A stretch of 64,000 nucleotides of DNA from Uranotaenia lowii (taxonomy: Eukaryota; Arthropoda; Insecta; Diptera; Culicidae). Within the stretch, counting starts at the first letter, position 1. Each line of letters opens with the position of its first letter. The notes under the pieces are model-generated. The model worked only from the letters and a program-made list of their open reading frames with translations, did no database searches and was not told the origin of the DNA. The position numbers were made by a program, and so were the translations under genes. The stretch covers positions 158,315,582-158,379,581 of the forward strand of contig NC_073692.1 of assembly GCF_029784155.1 (NCBI RefSeq). Reading direction: 5' to 3'. This document shows positions 19,801 to 29,236 of this stretch, one piece after another.

Positions 19801-21313
19801 TACAACGCTTTCAAAAAATTGAATTCTACAATTTATAGAAATAAAATAAGATTACAATTTTTTCTGACCTCATTTCAGAAAGTTATTTAAAATTGGATAT
19901 TAAAGATTTTAACTCATTCAACAACTTTGTTGAAGACTGTGAAATGATTTGACTTACGGTTATAAAAATATTAAAGATTCAATTTAGTTTAATTTTTCTT
20001 TAAAGTTTCGTCAAAACTCCCGTTTTTGCAGGTTTGGAAACCCGTTTTTGCAGGTTTGGAAAAAAGAACAAAAAGAAAACTTCCTTAATTTTTTTTCAGA
20101 ATCAAAATTGCTCGCGATCTTTGGGAAGGTTGATCATTGAGTCATTAAGTATTTGTTTTTTACAGTTTCGTCCAATAAGTTCACAAATTGAATTACTTAT
20201 TTTAAACCTCTTTTTAAAAGTCATTTCGAAAACTAGAGCTGACAAACACAAACTCATTGATTCAGTGCCCCCGAATAAGTCAAAATCAATTCTGAGATTC
20301 CTTGCTCCTCGGAAAAGTGTGAATTTCGTTGTTTTGCTCGTTGTGGTGCTATTTTAAAAAACTTCATTGGCAAATCATACCAAACATCGATTGAACTGAG
20401 TCATTTTACTTGAAAATTAGCAATCCACATTACCAAAGTCATAAGATTTTCATGTTTCAGTCTTATAAGACTTATCCCAGAGGCATTTAAATTAAATTAT
20501 CTGAGAAAACTGATGAAGTCTGAAAAAAAAAATTCTAGAATCAAAAATTTAAACTGCAACATTGACAAACAAATCTGGATAAAAATCTGTGAAATTATGA
20601 ATTTCTCATAATTTTTTAACCTTGCTCGATATCTCAATGCAATGAATTCATACGGAACATCAAATAAAAAAAATAATCACCGTTTATAGAGAAAGAACTG
20701 AGGCTTCACGACAAAATTTTTATAAATTGTAAACAAACTTTTCAAAAATGGGCACAGAAAAAATCGTTATGGTTAAGCGCCATGAAATTTTTAAATGGAA
20801 GTGATGACGAAAAATACCATCGCATTTGTTCGAACAAAAACAGGGTATTCTCAGAAAACGATTCAAATCTTTTAACGAACCATAGAAAGACTTTCAAAAT
20901 TTTAAGTTTTTAATAAATAAAAGGGAAGCAAATGATTTCAAACATTATGGATCTCTAATCAAGATAAGTGATTATTCACTTTCGGCTAGTCTAATTACCT
21001 TTTTTTTTAAATATGTTTATGCAAGTACATGAATTCATTTTATTTATCCCTTTTTCAGTTTTATTTTTTGTAAAAATTTGTCTTTATAGAAAAAATACGT
21101 AAAGCTTTGCAAACTATTTTACCTAAATGTTGTTTTAAAAGCGGCCTGCTAAAAGAATTTCAAATCAAAAGTGGCCCGTTGCTTCCAAAGGTTGCTGACC
21201 CTTGTTCTAAACCGTGCAGTTGCCAGTATTTTCATTGGATCGGATCTCATTTCTTTGGTTCATTTCTGGTATAAATTAGGCCCACTAATAGACCACGATT
21301 ACAGATGCCCTTA

Positions 21314-23091
21314 TAAATTTTTTTTAGGTCTTAAATAAAGTTTTTATTTGAACAGGTTTGTAAATTTCAAAAACATCATAAACGTCTCTCCCGATGGATA
21401 ATAAAGAAAAAAAAGATTCTTGCTTGCAAAAAGAAGTTGTCATCCCCCTGGTTTAGATCCTTAATGTTTATTATACCTGGTGCGTTTTTAAAGGTCCCTT
21501 CTACCTACACTTTCAAATTTCTAATGATTCACCTATAGCTAAAATTAACTAAAACTCTCTTGGTCTTAACTAGTTTGAAACTTTTTTGGCTGCGAACATG
21601 CTGTATGACTATTAATTTTAAAATGACTTGAATAACTTTCACAGATACACCTATGAAATTTAGCGTAATTTTTCTTTATTTTGTATCATGTGAGGCCATC
21701 GAAGCCAAAGAAGTATAAGCGAAAAAACTGTCAATTTTGAATGAATTAACAATACTTCATATTTCTAACAAAGCTTATTTGGTGAAATTTTGGTAATAGA
21801 GACGCTCAAAAATAATCTTATTTTCACCGTTCAGTGTGAACATCAAGACCTATGACATATTTTCAACACAATGCCGAAAAATTGAATAAAAACCTTCGAT
21901 GAAAAATCAAAACTAACTCAGCCAAACCAGACGAAGCAAAAGCAATTTGCTGGAAATCCTCTGAATCCTGAGAACGAAGTCTGTTCTGACAGAGGAGGCT
22001 GAGATAGGCTGGCTGCTTGGGTGGGTCTAATATGAAATTTTAAAATTGAAATAATTATGAAACTTTGCGATTGAGGATCATTCAAGTTTAGTGGTTATAT
22101 CATAAAAAAAATAACGTAAAACCTCTAAAATAATGACACTGTATGGATTTTTTTTTATTTGAGCCGTACCAGTTCCTCCCTTCACTTTAATCCAGTTTTG
22201 AATTGGCAATTGCTCAATCGAAAATCAGAAGGAAAAAAACGGAAAAAAGAATCCCGTTTTAAGCTTTTCATCGTTCCGACGAACTGTTACGCCGAGTAAC
22301 TTTGAATGGGATCGAAACAGTTTCCATTCATCAGTACTGCTGCTGCTGGAAAAGCCTTGCGGCGGCTGGCGAATTCAAGTTGGACCATTCAGTTTACCGT
22401 CTGGGTGTCCCGAAACGGAAATGATTCAATGGACCATCATTGGTAGAGAGAGCGTCAAAGCGTTGACGTTTGAGTAAAATGAAAAAAAAATCAACTTTTA
22501 TATCGCGTTACCGAGCGCCTGTCGAGTGAACTTCCTCGTGAAAATGTGCCATCGGTTGATTTGGATGATTGCCTTCTGATTCTTGTGTTTTGGGATCATT
22601 GGATGAGGACTTTGAAAGAGTTAGTTTTAGAGAAGTGAGATGTTTTCTTTCATTTTGATATTAGAAGCGGGGTGATTTTATTCAAGAGTTAAATGAAGCT
22701 CTCTGATCAGAGTGGTGCACGTGTCAAATTTATGTGTTTTGAGTTAAGTCTTGATATAGGTACGCGACAAAATAAAGTACTCACTTGCTATCAAAATTTT
22801 CAAATCACTAAACCTTTTTTCATATAAGAATCATATTTTGATAGCCTTTATAATATTTTGATCGGCACTGGGATATATTCTCATTTAAATTTATAGCATA
22901 TCATCCAATAATAATTTATAATGGAAAGTGATTAAGACAGAAATGAAACTATTGATTGGTTTAAAGGTCAAAGCTAGAGCGCTTTAGGTAGAAGAAACGA
23001 ATAGATGTAGAATATGAGCTAAGGGCTTTATGTTATCGACAGCTTTAAACTACTTGTATGGTTCTTTGCCCAAGCATCAGCTGGTTGTTAG
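21314..23091. other. 1.8 kb without a supported gene
   Basis: Mostly AT-rich. A GC-richer island at 22240-22600 includes CAGTACTGCTGCTGCTGG and a YGGCGGCTGGCG run. It has no long ORF and no repeat partner in the window; it could be conserved non-coding DNA. Confidence 0.5.
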
Positions 23092-23093
23092 TA

Positions 23094-24063
23094 AAGCTTA
23101 GTTCTTTTAGAAATGGGACACTTTCATTTGCTAATAGCTCGTTAACTAGTTATTGGATATTGAAAATTTTGACAGCATTTTGTTGGCTGTAAAAAGTACT
23201 ATTCGACCTATTTTTTTCAAAATTTAAAATTTACGCGTTTTTGAGATATGTACGATGCGAGAGAAAAAGAAAAAAATAATTTTGCACAGTTTCCTTGAAA
23301 ATATGTCATTATCAAATTGATAGCTGACAAAACCGTTGATTATTCAAAGAATTACTGAGTTTTTGTGGTGGATAAGTATGCAAACACTGTCAATAATGTC
23401 CACAAAGCTCAAATCAAGCATTGGAGAGAAGCACATGATCGGCAACAACGGTTAAGTATCATCAAGGAAGTCAAGTCTCATACCAGCACTTTTAATTTTC
23501 AATAAACGAAAAACTAAGGGTAGATCGCTGAAATGTCCAAAACAATTTTCTCCGATAAGCTGAAAGTGTCGCCTAGTGATGACTCATTGAAATCCAACCT
23601 CAAACAACCATTTTTTGATAGTTCCAAAGCTCATAAGCTGTAAAACCGGTACCGAAAAAAAAACGTTCAAAAATGTGGTCAAAAATAATCAAATTTTTTC
23701 ATTTCGAAACAACTGTATCCACTTAAATGCTTCCAGTTTCCAGTTTCCAGAGAAGTATTGGACCAAAAAGTATCAGAAATTGAAGAAGGAGGGTGAAGCC
23801 ACCTAAAATATAGATTTTACGAAGCATAAGTTGGAGAAACTGATCAATACCTTGACTGAAAAAAGTGTGCGCCGGCCAATGGGAGATACCAAGAATAAAG
23901 TAGAAATTTCTTTAATAAAAAACGGTAAATATTTTTTTTCAAATTTTTTCATGAAAGATCATAACATTACCTTCTTTTTCTTCATAGAAAGTATTTCGTT
24001 CAAACGAATGGTTTTTTAGATACAGGCATTCGTAACTGTCCCATTTCTAAAAGAACTAAGCTT
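23094..24063. mobile_element. TA-flanked element with near-perfect 27-bp inverted ends
   Basis: AAGCTTAGTTCTTTTAGAAA plus TGGGACA at 23094 is matched by the complement of the right end at 24063, with TA on each side. The 970-bp interior contains short frames near 23430-23920 that may be shreds of a protein (for example NCIHLNASSFQFPEKYWTKK), but no domain is recognisable. A non-autonomous Tc1/mariner-type element is the simplest reading. Confidence 0.8.
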
Positions 24064-24065
24064 TA

Positions 24066-24836
24066 GTAAGTGACTTCTTCGTTACCGCTTCCCAAGTTAC
24101 CGCTTCCCAAGTTACCGCTTGTGGGGCGATCCGCGCTTGGCCTACCAATGTTCATTTCTTCTAACTTTCTGTCCGTCTTGAAAATTTCAAAATCTTAAGA
24201 TATTCTTACTAAAAAAAGACATCACTTTTCACCGATAAGTTACAAACTAAAAGTTAAAATTTACTCAGTTCTGCAAAAAATCAAGGATGAAACAAATATG
24301 TGGCTACCCTGGAAGGGAAGCTACAAAGTGTAAAAAAACACAAGTCAGTCATTGATAAATTCTCGTGAGCGACAGACGTGTCTGAATTATTCTTTGAATT
24401 GATATTCATCAGAATCGTGAAATCACAACAATGGCGTAGTTGGTAATATGAACAGATTTGCGAGGCTGATACTTAGATTATTTGAAAATTGTTCCATCTT
24501 CCATGCCACTGATATTTAATTCAACATACTGTTTTGCTTGATCAACATTAAAATCTACGAACAAATCAGCGTTACTGTGAAGTTGTTTTGGTTATCGAGG
24601 ACTTCTCCTCAAAACAATGCATTTAACTGCTCAAATTAATTTTTATTAATATTTGAATCTAAAATTTCCGACGTTCATGGGGAGCAGTATTACGGTAAAA
24701 CAGCCATACGAATGATTGACTAAAAATTCATGTTGGATTCTCGAAGCTGATGCGATCGCTAAATCAGCCATTTTTCCTTTCGTGGCATCGTATAATCTGA
24801 TAGTTGGGTTGATCGTATTTTCGGGTCAGAACCAAA
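24066..24836. other. Spacer with short tandem repeat and a duplicated segment
   Basis: CCCAAGTTACCGCTT is repeated about three times at 24080-24120. The segment 24291-24429 has a diverged copy at 28165-28299. No gene seen. Confidence 0.6.
24291..24429 (+). repeat. Dispersed repeat, copy 1 of a pair 3.9 kb apart
   Basis: AACAAATATGTGGC..GGAAG.GAAGCTAC.AGTGTAAAAAAACACAAGTCA..GTGAGCGACAGACGTGTCTGA..GAAATCAC is shared with 28165-28299 in the same orientation, about 80 percent by eye. Confidence 0.85.
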
Positions 24837-24859
24837 CAATCATATTTATGTTCCTGTAG

Positions 24860-25297
24860 CTTAGCTTAGCTTAGCTTGGTTGACTACTCATATCCACCTT
24901 AAATCATCGAACTGGAAACACTGTGTAGATATGTTCATACAACGAAAAAAAAAAAGTATTCAGATATGACGATATATGATATGCTTAGATATGATAATTT
25001 TTTAAACTTCAGATAACATATTTGATTATACTTTGCTCAACTTATGCATTTCCAATTTCATGATCGCTGGCGTGGCTAGGCAGAACAAGTTCTACTTCGC
25101 CAATGGTTGCTACTCCGCGATTAACCGAGGCCATCAACTTTGTGCAAAGGCCAATAGAATGCTGCTTGGGATTAGCAGTACATTCACGTTGCACAAAATT
25201 CATGCTCTCTCTCATTGAATATGATTAATAGCAGCGCCGGCCACGTCCTAGTAGTCAAGGGGGGAAACATGAAAGGATGTTAGTTAGTTGGATACTT
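24860..25297. mobile_element. SINE-like retroposon with perfect 23-bp target duplication
   Basis: CAATCATATTTATGTTCCTG plus TAG occurs at 24837-24859 and again at 25298-25320. Between them lie 438 bp beginning CTTAGCTTAGCTTAGCTTGG and ending with GTTAGTTAGTTGGATACTT, a short simple-repeat tail. A long perfect duplication with such a tail is the mark of LINE-mediated retroposition. The start is not a clear tRNA head. The internal 61-codon ORF is not convincing. Confidence 0.9.
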
Positions 25298-25379
25298 CAA
25301 TCATATTTATGTTCCTGTAGACGAAAAATTTAGTTGATATTTTAACTATAGACATATTTTTCTTCGTGCTCCGGTAAAA

Positions 25380-25583
25380 AAGACGGAGCGACTGAAAAAG
25401 TGCAGATTGTTAAGGCTGCTGCTAATTGTTTGTTTCAAAATCGGCCTTCCGGTGAAAAAAGTCAAATTGGCTTAGAATACGTAGATTTTGAAGTCTGCTG
25501 CTGCTGATTGGTTGTTTTGATTTGGCCTTCTAGTGAAAAAAGACGGATTGGCTTAGGAAGCGCAGATTTTCAAGGCTGCTGCT
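25380..25583 (+). repeat. Minisatellite C, left block
   Basis: Units of about 85-90 bp with the phrases GATTGGCTTAGGAAGCGCAG, ATTTTCAAGGCTGCTGCTGC and TTTGGCCTTCCGGTGAAAAA. It continues at 26336 beyond the fold-back element, which split the array. Confidence 0.9.
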
Positions 25584-25585
25584 TA

Positions 25586-26333
25586 GACTGCCCCAAACTT
25601 GTATGGGAAATTCAAAACCTGTAAAATGTTATGCGACGCAGGCTAAAATTGATCCTAGGCCTAGTATAAGATCTCATGCAAAATTTAAGCCAGATCAGAT
25701 CACGGGAAGGGGTCGCTCAATGAGCCTGATTTTTGTATGGGATTTTGAGACGTTTTGTTCGGGAGGAACATGAAACTCCAGTTTTTCATAAATAACTTTG
25801 GTCCCTTTCGGTCGATTTATTTTAAATACAATTTTTCTTAAAGCCTAAACCATGACAAATATTTCATCTCATGACTGCATTTCGATGCGAGTTGAAATAA
25901 AAAACTTATTAGGCTTCAAAAATGCGCTTACTTTTATAAGGTGGTATTCATCACTGTTAATAAGTCGGGGACGGTCGACGATGAATACCAATCTTAAAAA
26001 AGTAAGCCCATTTTTGAAGCCTAATAACTTTTTTATCTAACTCGAATCGAATTGCAGCCTTCGGATGAAATATTTATCATAAACTGGGCTTTAGGAAAAT
26101 CCGTACCTAAAATAAGTCGGCCGAAAAGAACCAAATTTATTGATGAAAATATGGTTTTTTATGTTTCTCCCGAACAAAATGTCTAAAAACCCATATAAAC
26201 TTTAGGCTCGTTGAGCGGCCCCTCCTGTGATCCGATCTGGCCCAAATTTGGCATAAAATCTTGTACTAGGCCTAGGATTAATTTTATCCTGCAGTGCATA
26301 ACTTTTTCAAAAGTCGGGTCATTTGGGGCACTC
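25586..26333. mobile_element. Fold-back element: nearly complete 748-bp inverted repeat
   Basis: The left end GACTGCCCCAAACTTGTATG matches GAGTGCCCCAAATGACCCGA on the complement of the right end, with TA outside both. The pairing continues almost to the centre: ATCCTAGGCCTAGTA..CCAGATC.GATCAC, TGTTCGGGAG, GACCGAAA-type and TTATTAGGCTTCAAAAATG segments all recur inverted. The symmetry axis is near 25960. The arms are about 360 bases with moderate divergence. No protein is encoded. Confidence 0.88.
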
Positions 26334-26335
26334 TA

Positions 26336-26830
26336 CGGCAGCTGCTGTTTGTTTATTTCGATTGAGCCTTCCGATGAGAAAGACGAATTAGCTAAAGAAT
26401 CCCAGATTTTCAAGTCTGCTGCTGCTGATTGGCTGTTTTGATTTAACCTTCCGGTGGAAAAGGTGGATTGGCTTAGGAAGCGCAGATATTTTAAGGCTGC
26501 TGCTACTGTTTGGTTCTTTTGATTTAGCTTTCCGGTGGAGATAGACGGATTGACTTGGGTCGCGCAGATTTTCAAGGCTGCTGCTGCTGTTTGGTTTTTG
26601 TTTGGCCTTCCGGTGGAAAAAGGCGGATTGGCTTTGGAAGCGCAGATTTTCAAGACTGCTGCTGATGTTTGTTTGTTTTGATTTCGCATTCTGCAGGAAA
26701 AAGACGGATTGGCTTAGAACGCGCAGATTTTTAGGCTGCTGCTATTGATTGTTTGTTCCTCCGGGTAAATAATAGGGAAAGACTGAAAAAGTGATATTTG
26801 TCAAGGCTACTAGCATTGTTTTTCAATAAA
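26336..26830 (+). repeat. Minisatellite C, right block
   Basis: About five further units of the same 85-90-bp repeat (CAGATTTTCAAGGCTGCTGC, TTTGATTTRRCCTTCCGGTG, AAAAGACGGATTGGCTTAGG). A complementary 118-codon frame (26333-26689) just translates the units and is not a gene. Confidence 0.9.
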
Positions 26831-26849
26831 TTTCTTTCTGGCACACCCA

Positions 26850-27032
26850 CAAATCAGACTCTACTTCAATAATGAACTTCCTTGGAGGTGGAGTTATCGG
26901 TATAAGATTCTGTGCCGGACCGGCATTTACAAGCCAGATCAGACAAATCAGACTCTACTCCAAAAATGAGCTTCCTTGGAGGCGGAATTATCGGTATAAG
27001 ATTCTGTGCTGGACCGGCATTAACAAGCTTTC
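26850..27032 (+). repeat. Two-copy 91-bp tandem duplication
   Basis: ACAAATCAGACTCTACT..AATGARCTTCCTTGGAGG.GGARTTATCGGTATAAGATTCTGTGC.GGACCGGCATT.ACAAGC occurs twice in tandem with about 8 differences. Confidence 0.9.
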
Positions 27033-27081
27033 TAATAACTGGTAATCGGCGGTAGCAGAAGGATTATGACAATGACAAGAT

Positions 27082-27464
27082 CAGTGATGGTTTGAATCAT
27101 TTGACTTATTTTTGAATCATTTGGTTATAACTTCTTTTGAAAACATTTTTCCATGAAATGATGTTCTAAACTTTAGTAGATACAGATCTAAGCTACAACT
27201 TTCTTGTATGTCATAAATATGTATCTTCAATGTGGTATGAATTGTAGGATTTAATCCAACCCGCTAATCCAAATGATTGTGATTACGATCATTGCTCAAA
27301 AATTTAAACTTTTCGATTTCTCATTCATAAGGCATAAGAGATACAGGTTTGTGTTGGTCACAAAAGTTGCAGCTAAGATCTAGTTCATTTCTGGGAAAAA
27401 TGTTTTCAAAAGAAGTTATAAGCAAATGATTCAAAATTAAGTCAAATGATTCAAACCATCACTG
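27082..27464. mobile_element. hAT-type MITE with long inverted ends and 8-bp duplication
   Basis: GACAAGAT flanks both sides perfectly (27074-27081, 27465-27472). The ends CAGTGATGGTTTGAATCATT are inverted and the pairing extends about 70 bases into the element on each side. At 383 bp it is a classic non-autonomous hAT element. It landed in a tRNA-like context: GCAAGCCGAGAGTTCGATTCTC follows directly at 27482. Confidence 0.92.
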
Positions 27465-27655
27465 GACAAGATATCGGACTGGCAAGCCGAGAGTTCGATT
27501 CTCACTATTATTTTTGGGATGAAAAATCTCATAACATGTTTTTCTAGTATCGCTTGAATGTTGTGATAATTCATCATTTTGCTCGGGAGCTCGAGTCATT
27601 ATGCCAGTAGTGCTTTTTCAATTATATCATATCAATTATATCATCTTGGATGTAG

Positions 27656-27915
27656 CACAGAGAACAGACGTACAAGCTCGAACAGAAAATCGTCAAAAAA
27701 GTGTGTAAAATTTCAAATGTTATCACCAAAAAAATACGTTAGAAATCGACTACAAACAGAGTGCCATGTATCGCGCCGTTCAAAAGTCACAAATCAACTT
27801 TAAAGTGCCCAGTTTTCGAAAAGACGTAATCATATATAAACTTACAAAATATCAAAAAGGGTGTTGGGATTTTTACATAAGTTTCGTGGGCTAGCTTGTA
27901 CGTCTGTTCTCTGTG
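27656..27915. mobile_element. 260-bp MITE with perfect inverted ends and 7-bp duplication
   Basis: GATGTAG is present at 27649-27655 and 27916-27922. The terminal CACAGAGAACAGACGTACAA plus GCT is perfectly inverted at the other end. A 7-bp duplication is compatible with P-type or related superfamilies; without a transposase partner the class stays open. Confidence 0.9.
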
Positions 27916-28164
27916 GATGTAGTAAGATGGATGTCAGAAAATTCAAAAAATCTAGGATTGTTGCTGCAATTTTTTTTGTATGTTTTGTTTTCGGAAAAAA
28001 TCGAATAAAATTCTTCGTTTCAATAGAAATAAATATAGAAGTTTAAAATGTATAAAAAAAATTTCACGTAATGAAAGTTCTAGTTTAATATTCGAGGTGA
28101 GAGCAATGTAGAGGTGGGTTGAAGAATGTTCAAAATAAAAAATAAAAATCAACAAAATAAATAA

Positions 28165-28299
28165 AACAAATGTGTGGCAACACAGGAAAAGAAGCTACGT
28201 AGTGTAAAAAAACACAAGTCATTTATCTATTTTTGTGAGCGACAGACGTGTCTGAGTGAATCCCTGAATTGAAATTCATGAGAATAGTGAAATCACGAA
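28165..28299 (+). repeat. Dispersed repeat, copy 2 of a pair
   Basis: See the partner at 24291-24429; shared blocks include AGTGTAAAAAAACACAAGTCA and GTGAGCGACAGACGTGTCTG. The segment lies just before the TIR element at 28371. Confidence 0.85.
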
Positions 28300-28621
28300 A
28301 CTTTTGTGTGCACAATTTATTCCAATCAACTTCACTCAAAGCTAATATCAACGTGTCAATCTCAATAATACACCCAAAATAATTTTCACTTAAAAAATAA
28401 GTGACATCTGTAGTAAATTCTCGCCATACGTAATTTCATTTGAATTTTAAGTGATGGGTCAAGTGAATTCACTTAAGTGACCGGTCAAGTGAATTACACT
28501 AGGACGTTCGAGTGAAATTTATCTGAGTTTCTAAGTATGTTTCTAGTTAATTATCTCTCGTGTTTTTAAATAAAAGAACATTTAACTAACAGCACTACGA
28601 TTTCAAATTCTTACATTACGT

Positions 28622-28645
28622 TTTCGCCATAAATTTATGGCGAAA
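28622..28645. repeat. Perfect 24-bp palindrome
   Basis: TTTCGCCATAAA is followed immediately by its reverse complement. It overlaps the stop codon of the spliced ORF above. It could act as a hairpin at the RNA 3' end or a protein-binding site; function unknown. Confidence 0.9.
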
Positions 28646-28888
28646 GGAAAATTCCATCGTAATCCCAAGGCAGATCGGTAACTGCGGATAGTGCGACTTC
28701 TAAATCTTCCCTGCTGCAAACCAAAAAACCTGTCCCGTTCAACCCACAAGCTGAAACATGATAACACCTTTAAATAACTTTTTCTTACATCGCGTTTAAC
28801 ACAAACTACCGCCAAAATCGCCTATTAAAGAATTGGGAAAATCCAAATCCAGCATAAGCTTTAAACGCTGCTCTTTAGAATTTGCCAT
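28635..28888 (-). CDS. Two-exon ORF, about 64 codons, in TIR element
   Basis: On the complement, ATG at 28888 (context CGAAATGG) opens MANSKEQRLKLMLDLDFPNS and continues to about 28810, where a moderate GTAGTT donor follows. A TTTCAG acceptor ends at 28751, and exon 2 (28750-28635) stays open through NGTGFLVCSREDLEVALSAV to TAA at 28635-28637. Without splicing the ORF would stop after 30 codons. The stop lies inside a 24-bp perfect palindrome (28622-28645). Composition is protein-like, with acidic and hydrophobic alternation, but I recognise no family. Confidence 0.4.
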
Positions 28889-29236
28889 TTCGAACTCTAA
28901 AAATAAACACAATTACAACCTGACATTCACTTGAAATTCAAGTGATGGGGAAGTGAATATTTTTTCTCACTTCAAATTCAAGTGACGACTGAAGTGAATG
29001 TGGATGAATTCACTTGAAATTTAAGTGACTGCCAAGTGAAATGTATATGTCGCACTTGGATGGAAGAAAATCACTGGATCCTTGTTTTTAAGTGAAAAAT
29101 CATTTGTATTTTAAGAGTGAATTTGGGTTCAGTGTAGTGATAGCTTCCAGGTTTAGAACTTTGTAGGTAGAAAGTCCCTCATAATGTCTAGTAAAATGTA
29201 TTTTAATGTATTTCATGAGTAATGATATACCTAGTA

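Larger units (their letters stand above)
18177..21204. mobile_element. hAT-like element with perfect 8-bp target duplication
   Basis: TTCTAAAC is present at 18169-18176 and again at 21205-21212. The ends are related: CAGGGATGAGCAAATCG on the left and CAAGGGTCAGCAACCTTTGG on the complement of the right. The left end continues with a GC-rich palindromic CGCGGCCCGCGGGCCGC, and GGCCCG/CGGCC motifs recur at the right (21140-21180). No transposase domain is visible in its roughly 2 kb of own sequence, so it is non-autonomous or decayed. It carries another transposon at 18755. Confidence 0.88.
18009..21310. mobile_element. Outer TTA-flanked MITE, split by a hAT-like element
   Basis: The left end GAGCACCTGTATCCGTGGTC (18009) pairs with the complement of the right end, GGGCATCTGTAATCGTGGTC (21310). 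TTA flanks both (18006-18008, 21311-21313). A 3-bp TTA duplication is the PIF/Harbinger pattern. Only about 170 and 100 bases of this element remain outside the inserted hAT-like element, so its original length was about 270 bp plus one duplication. Confidence 0.7.
28371..29134 (-). mobile_element. TA-flanked TIR element with AAGTGAA arrays and spliced ORF
   Basis: TA flanks both ends (28369-70, 29135-36). The left end CACCCAAAATAATTTTCACT shares its first 15 bases with the element at 52514. The right end on the complement is CACTGAACCCAAATTCACTC. Both subterminal zones are packed with TTCACTTAAGTGAA-type palindromic motifs (28390-28530, 28925-29110). The middle holds a complementary-strand two-exon ORF (28635-28888). 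Confidence 0.75.

Noticed and set aside
26333..26689. 118-codon complementary ORF with repeated Ala/Cys-rich units
   Set aside because: It translates minisatellite C and runs into the edge of the fold-back element.
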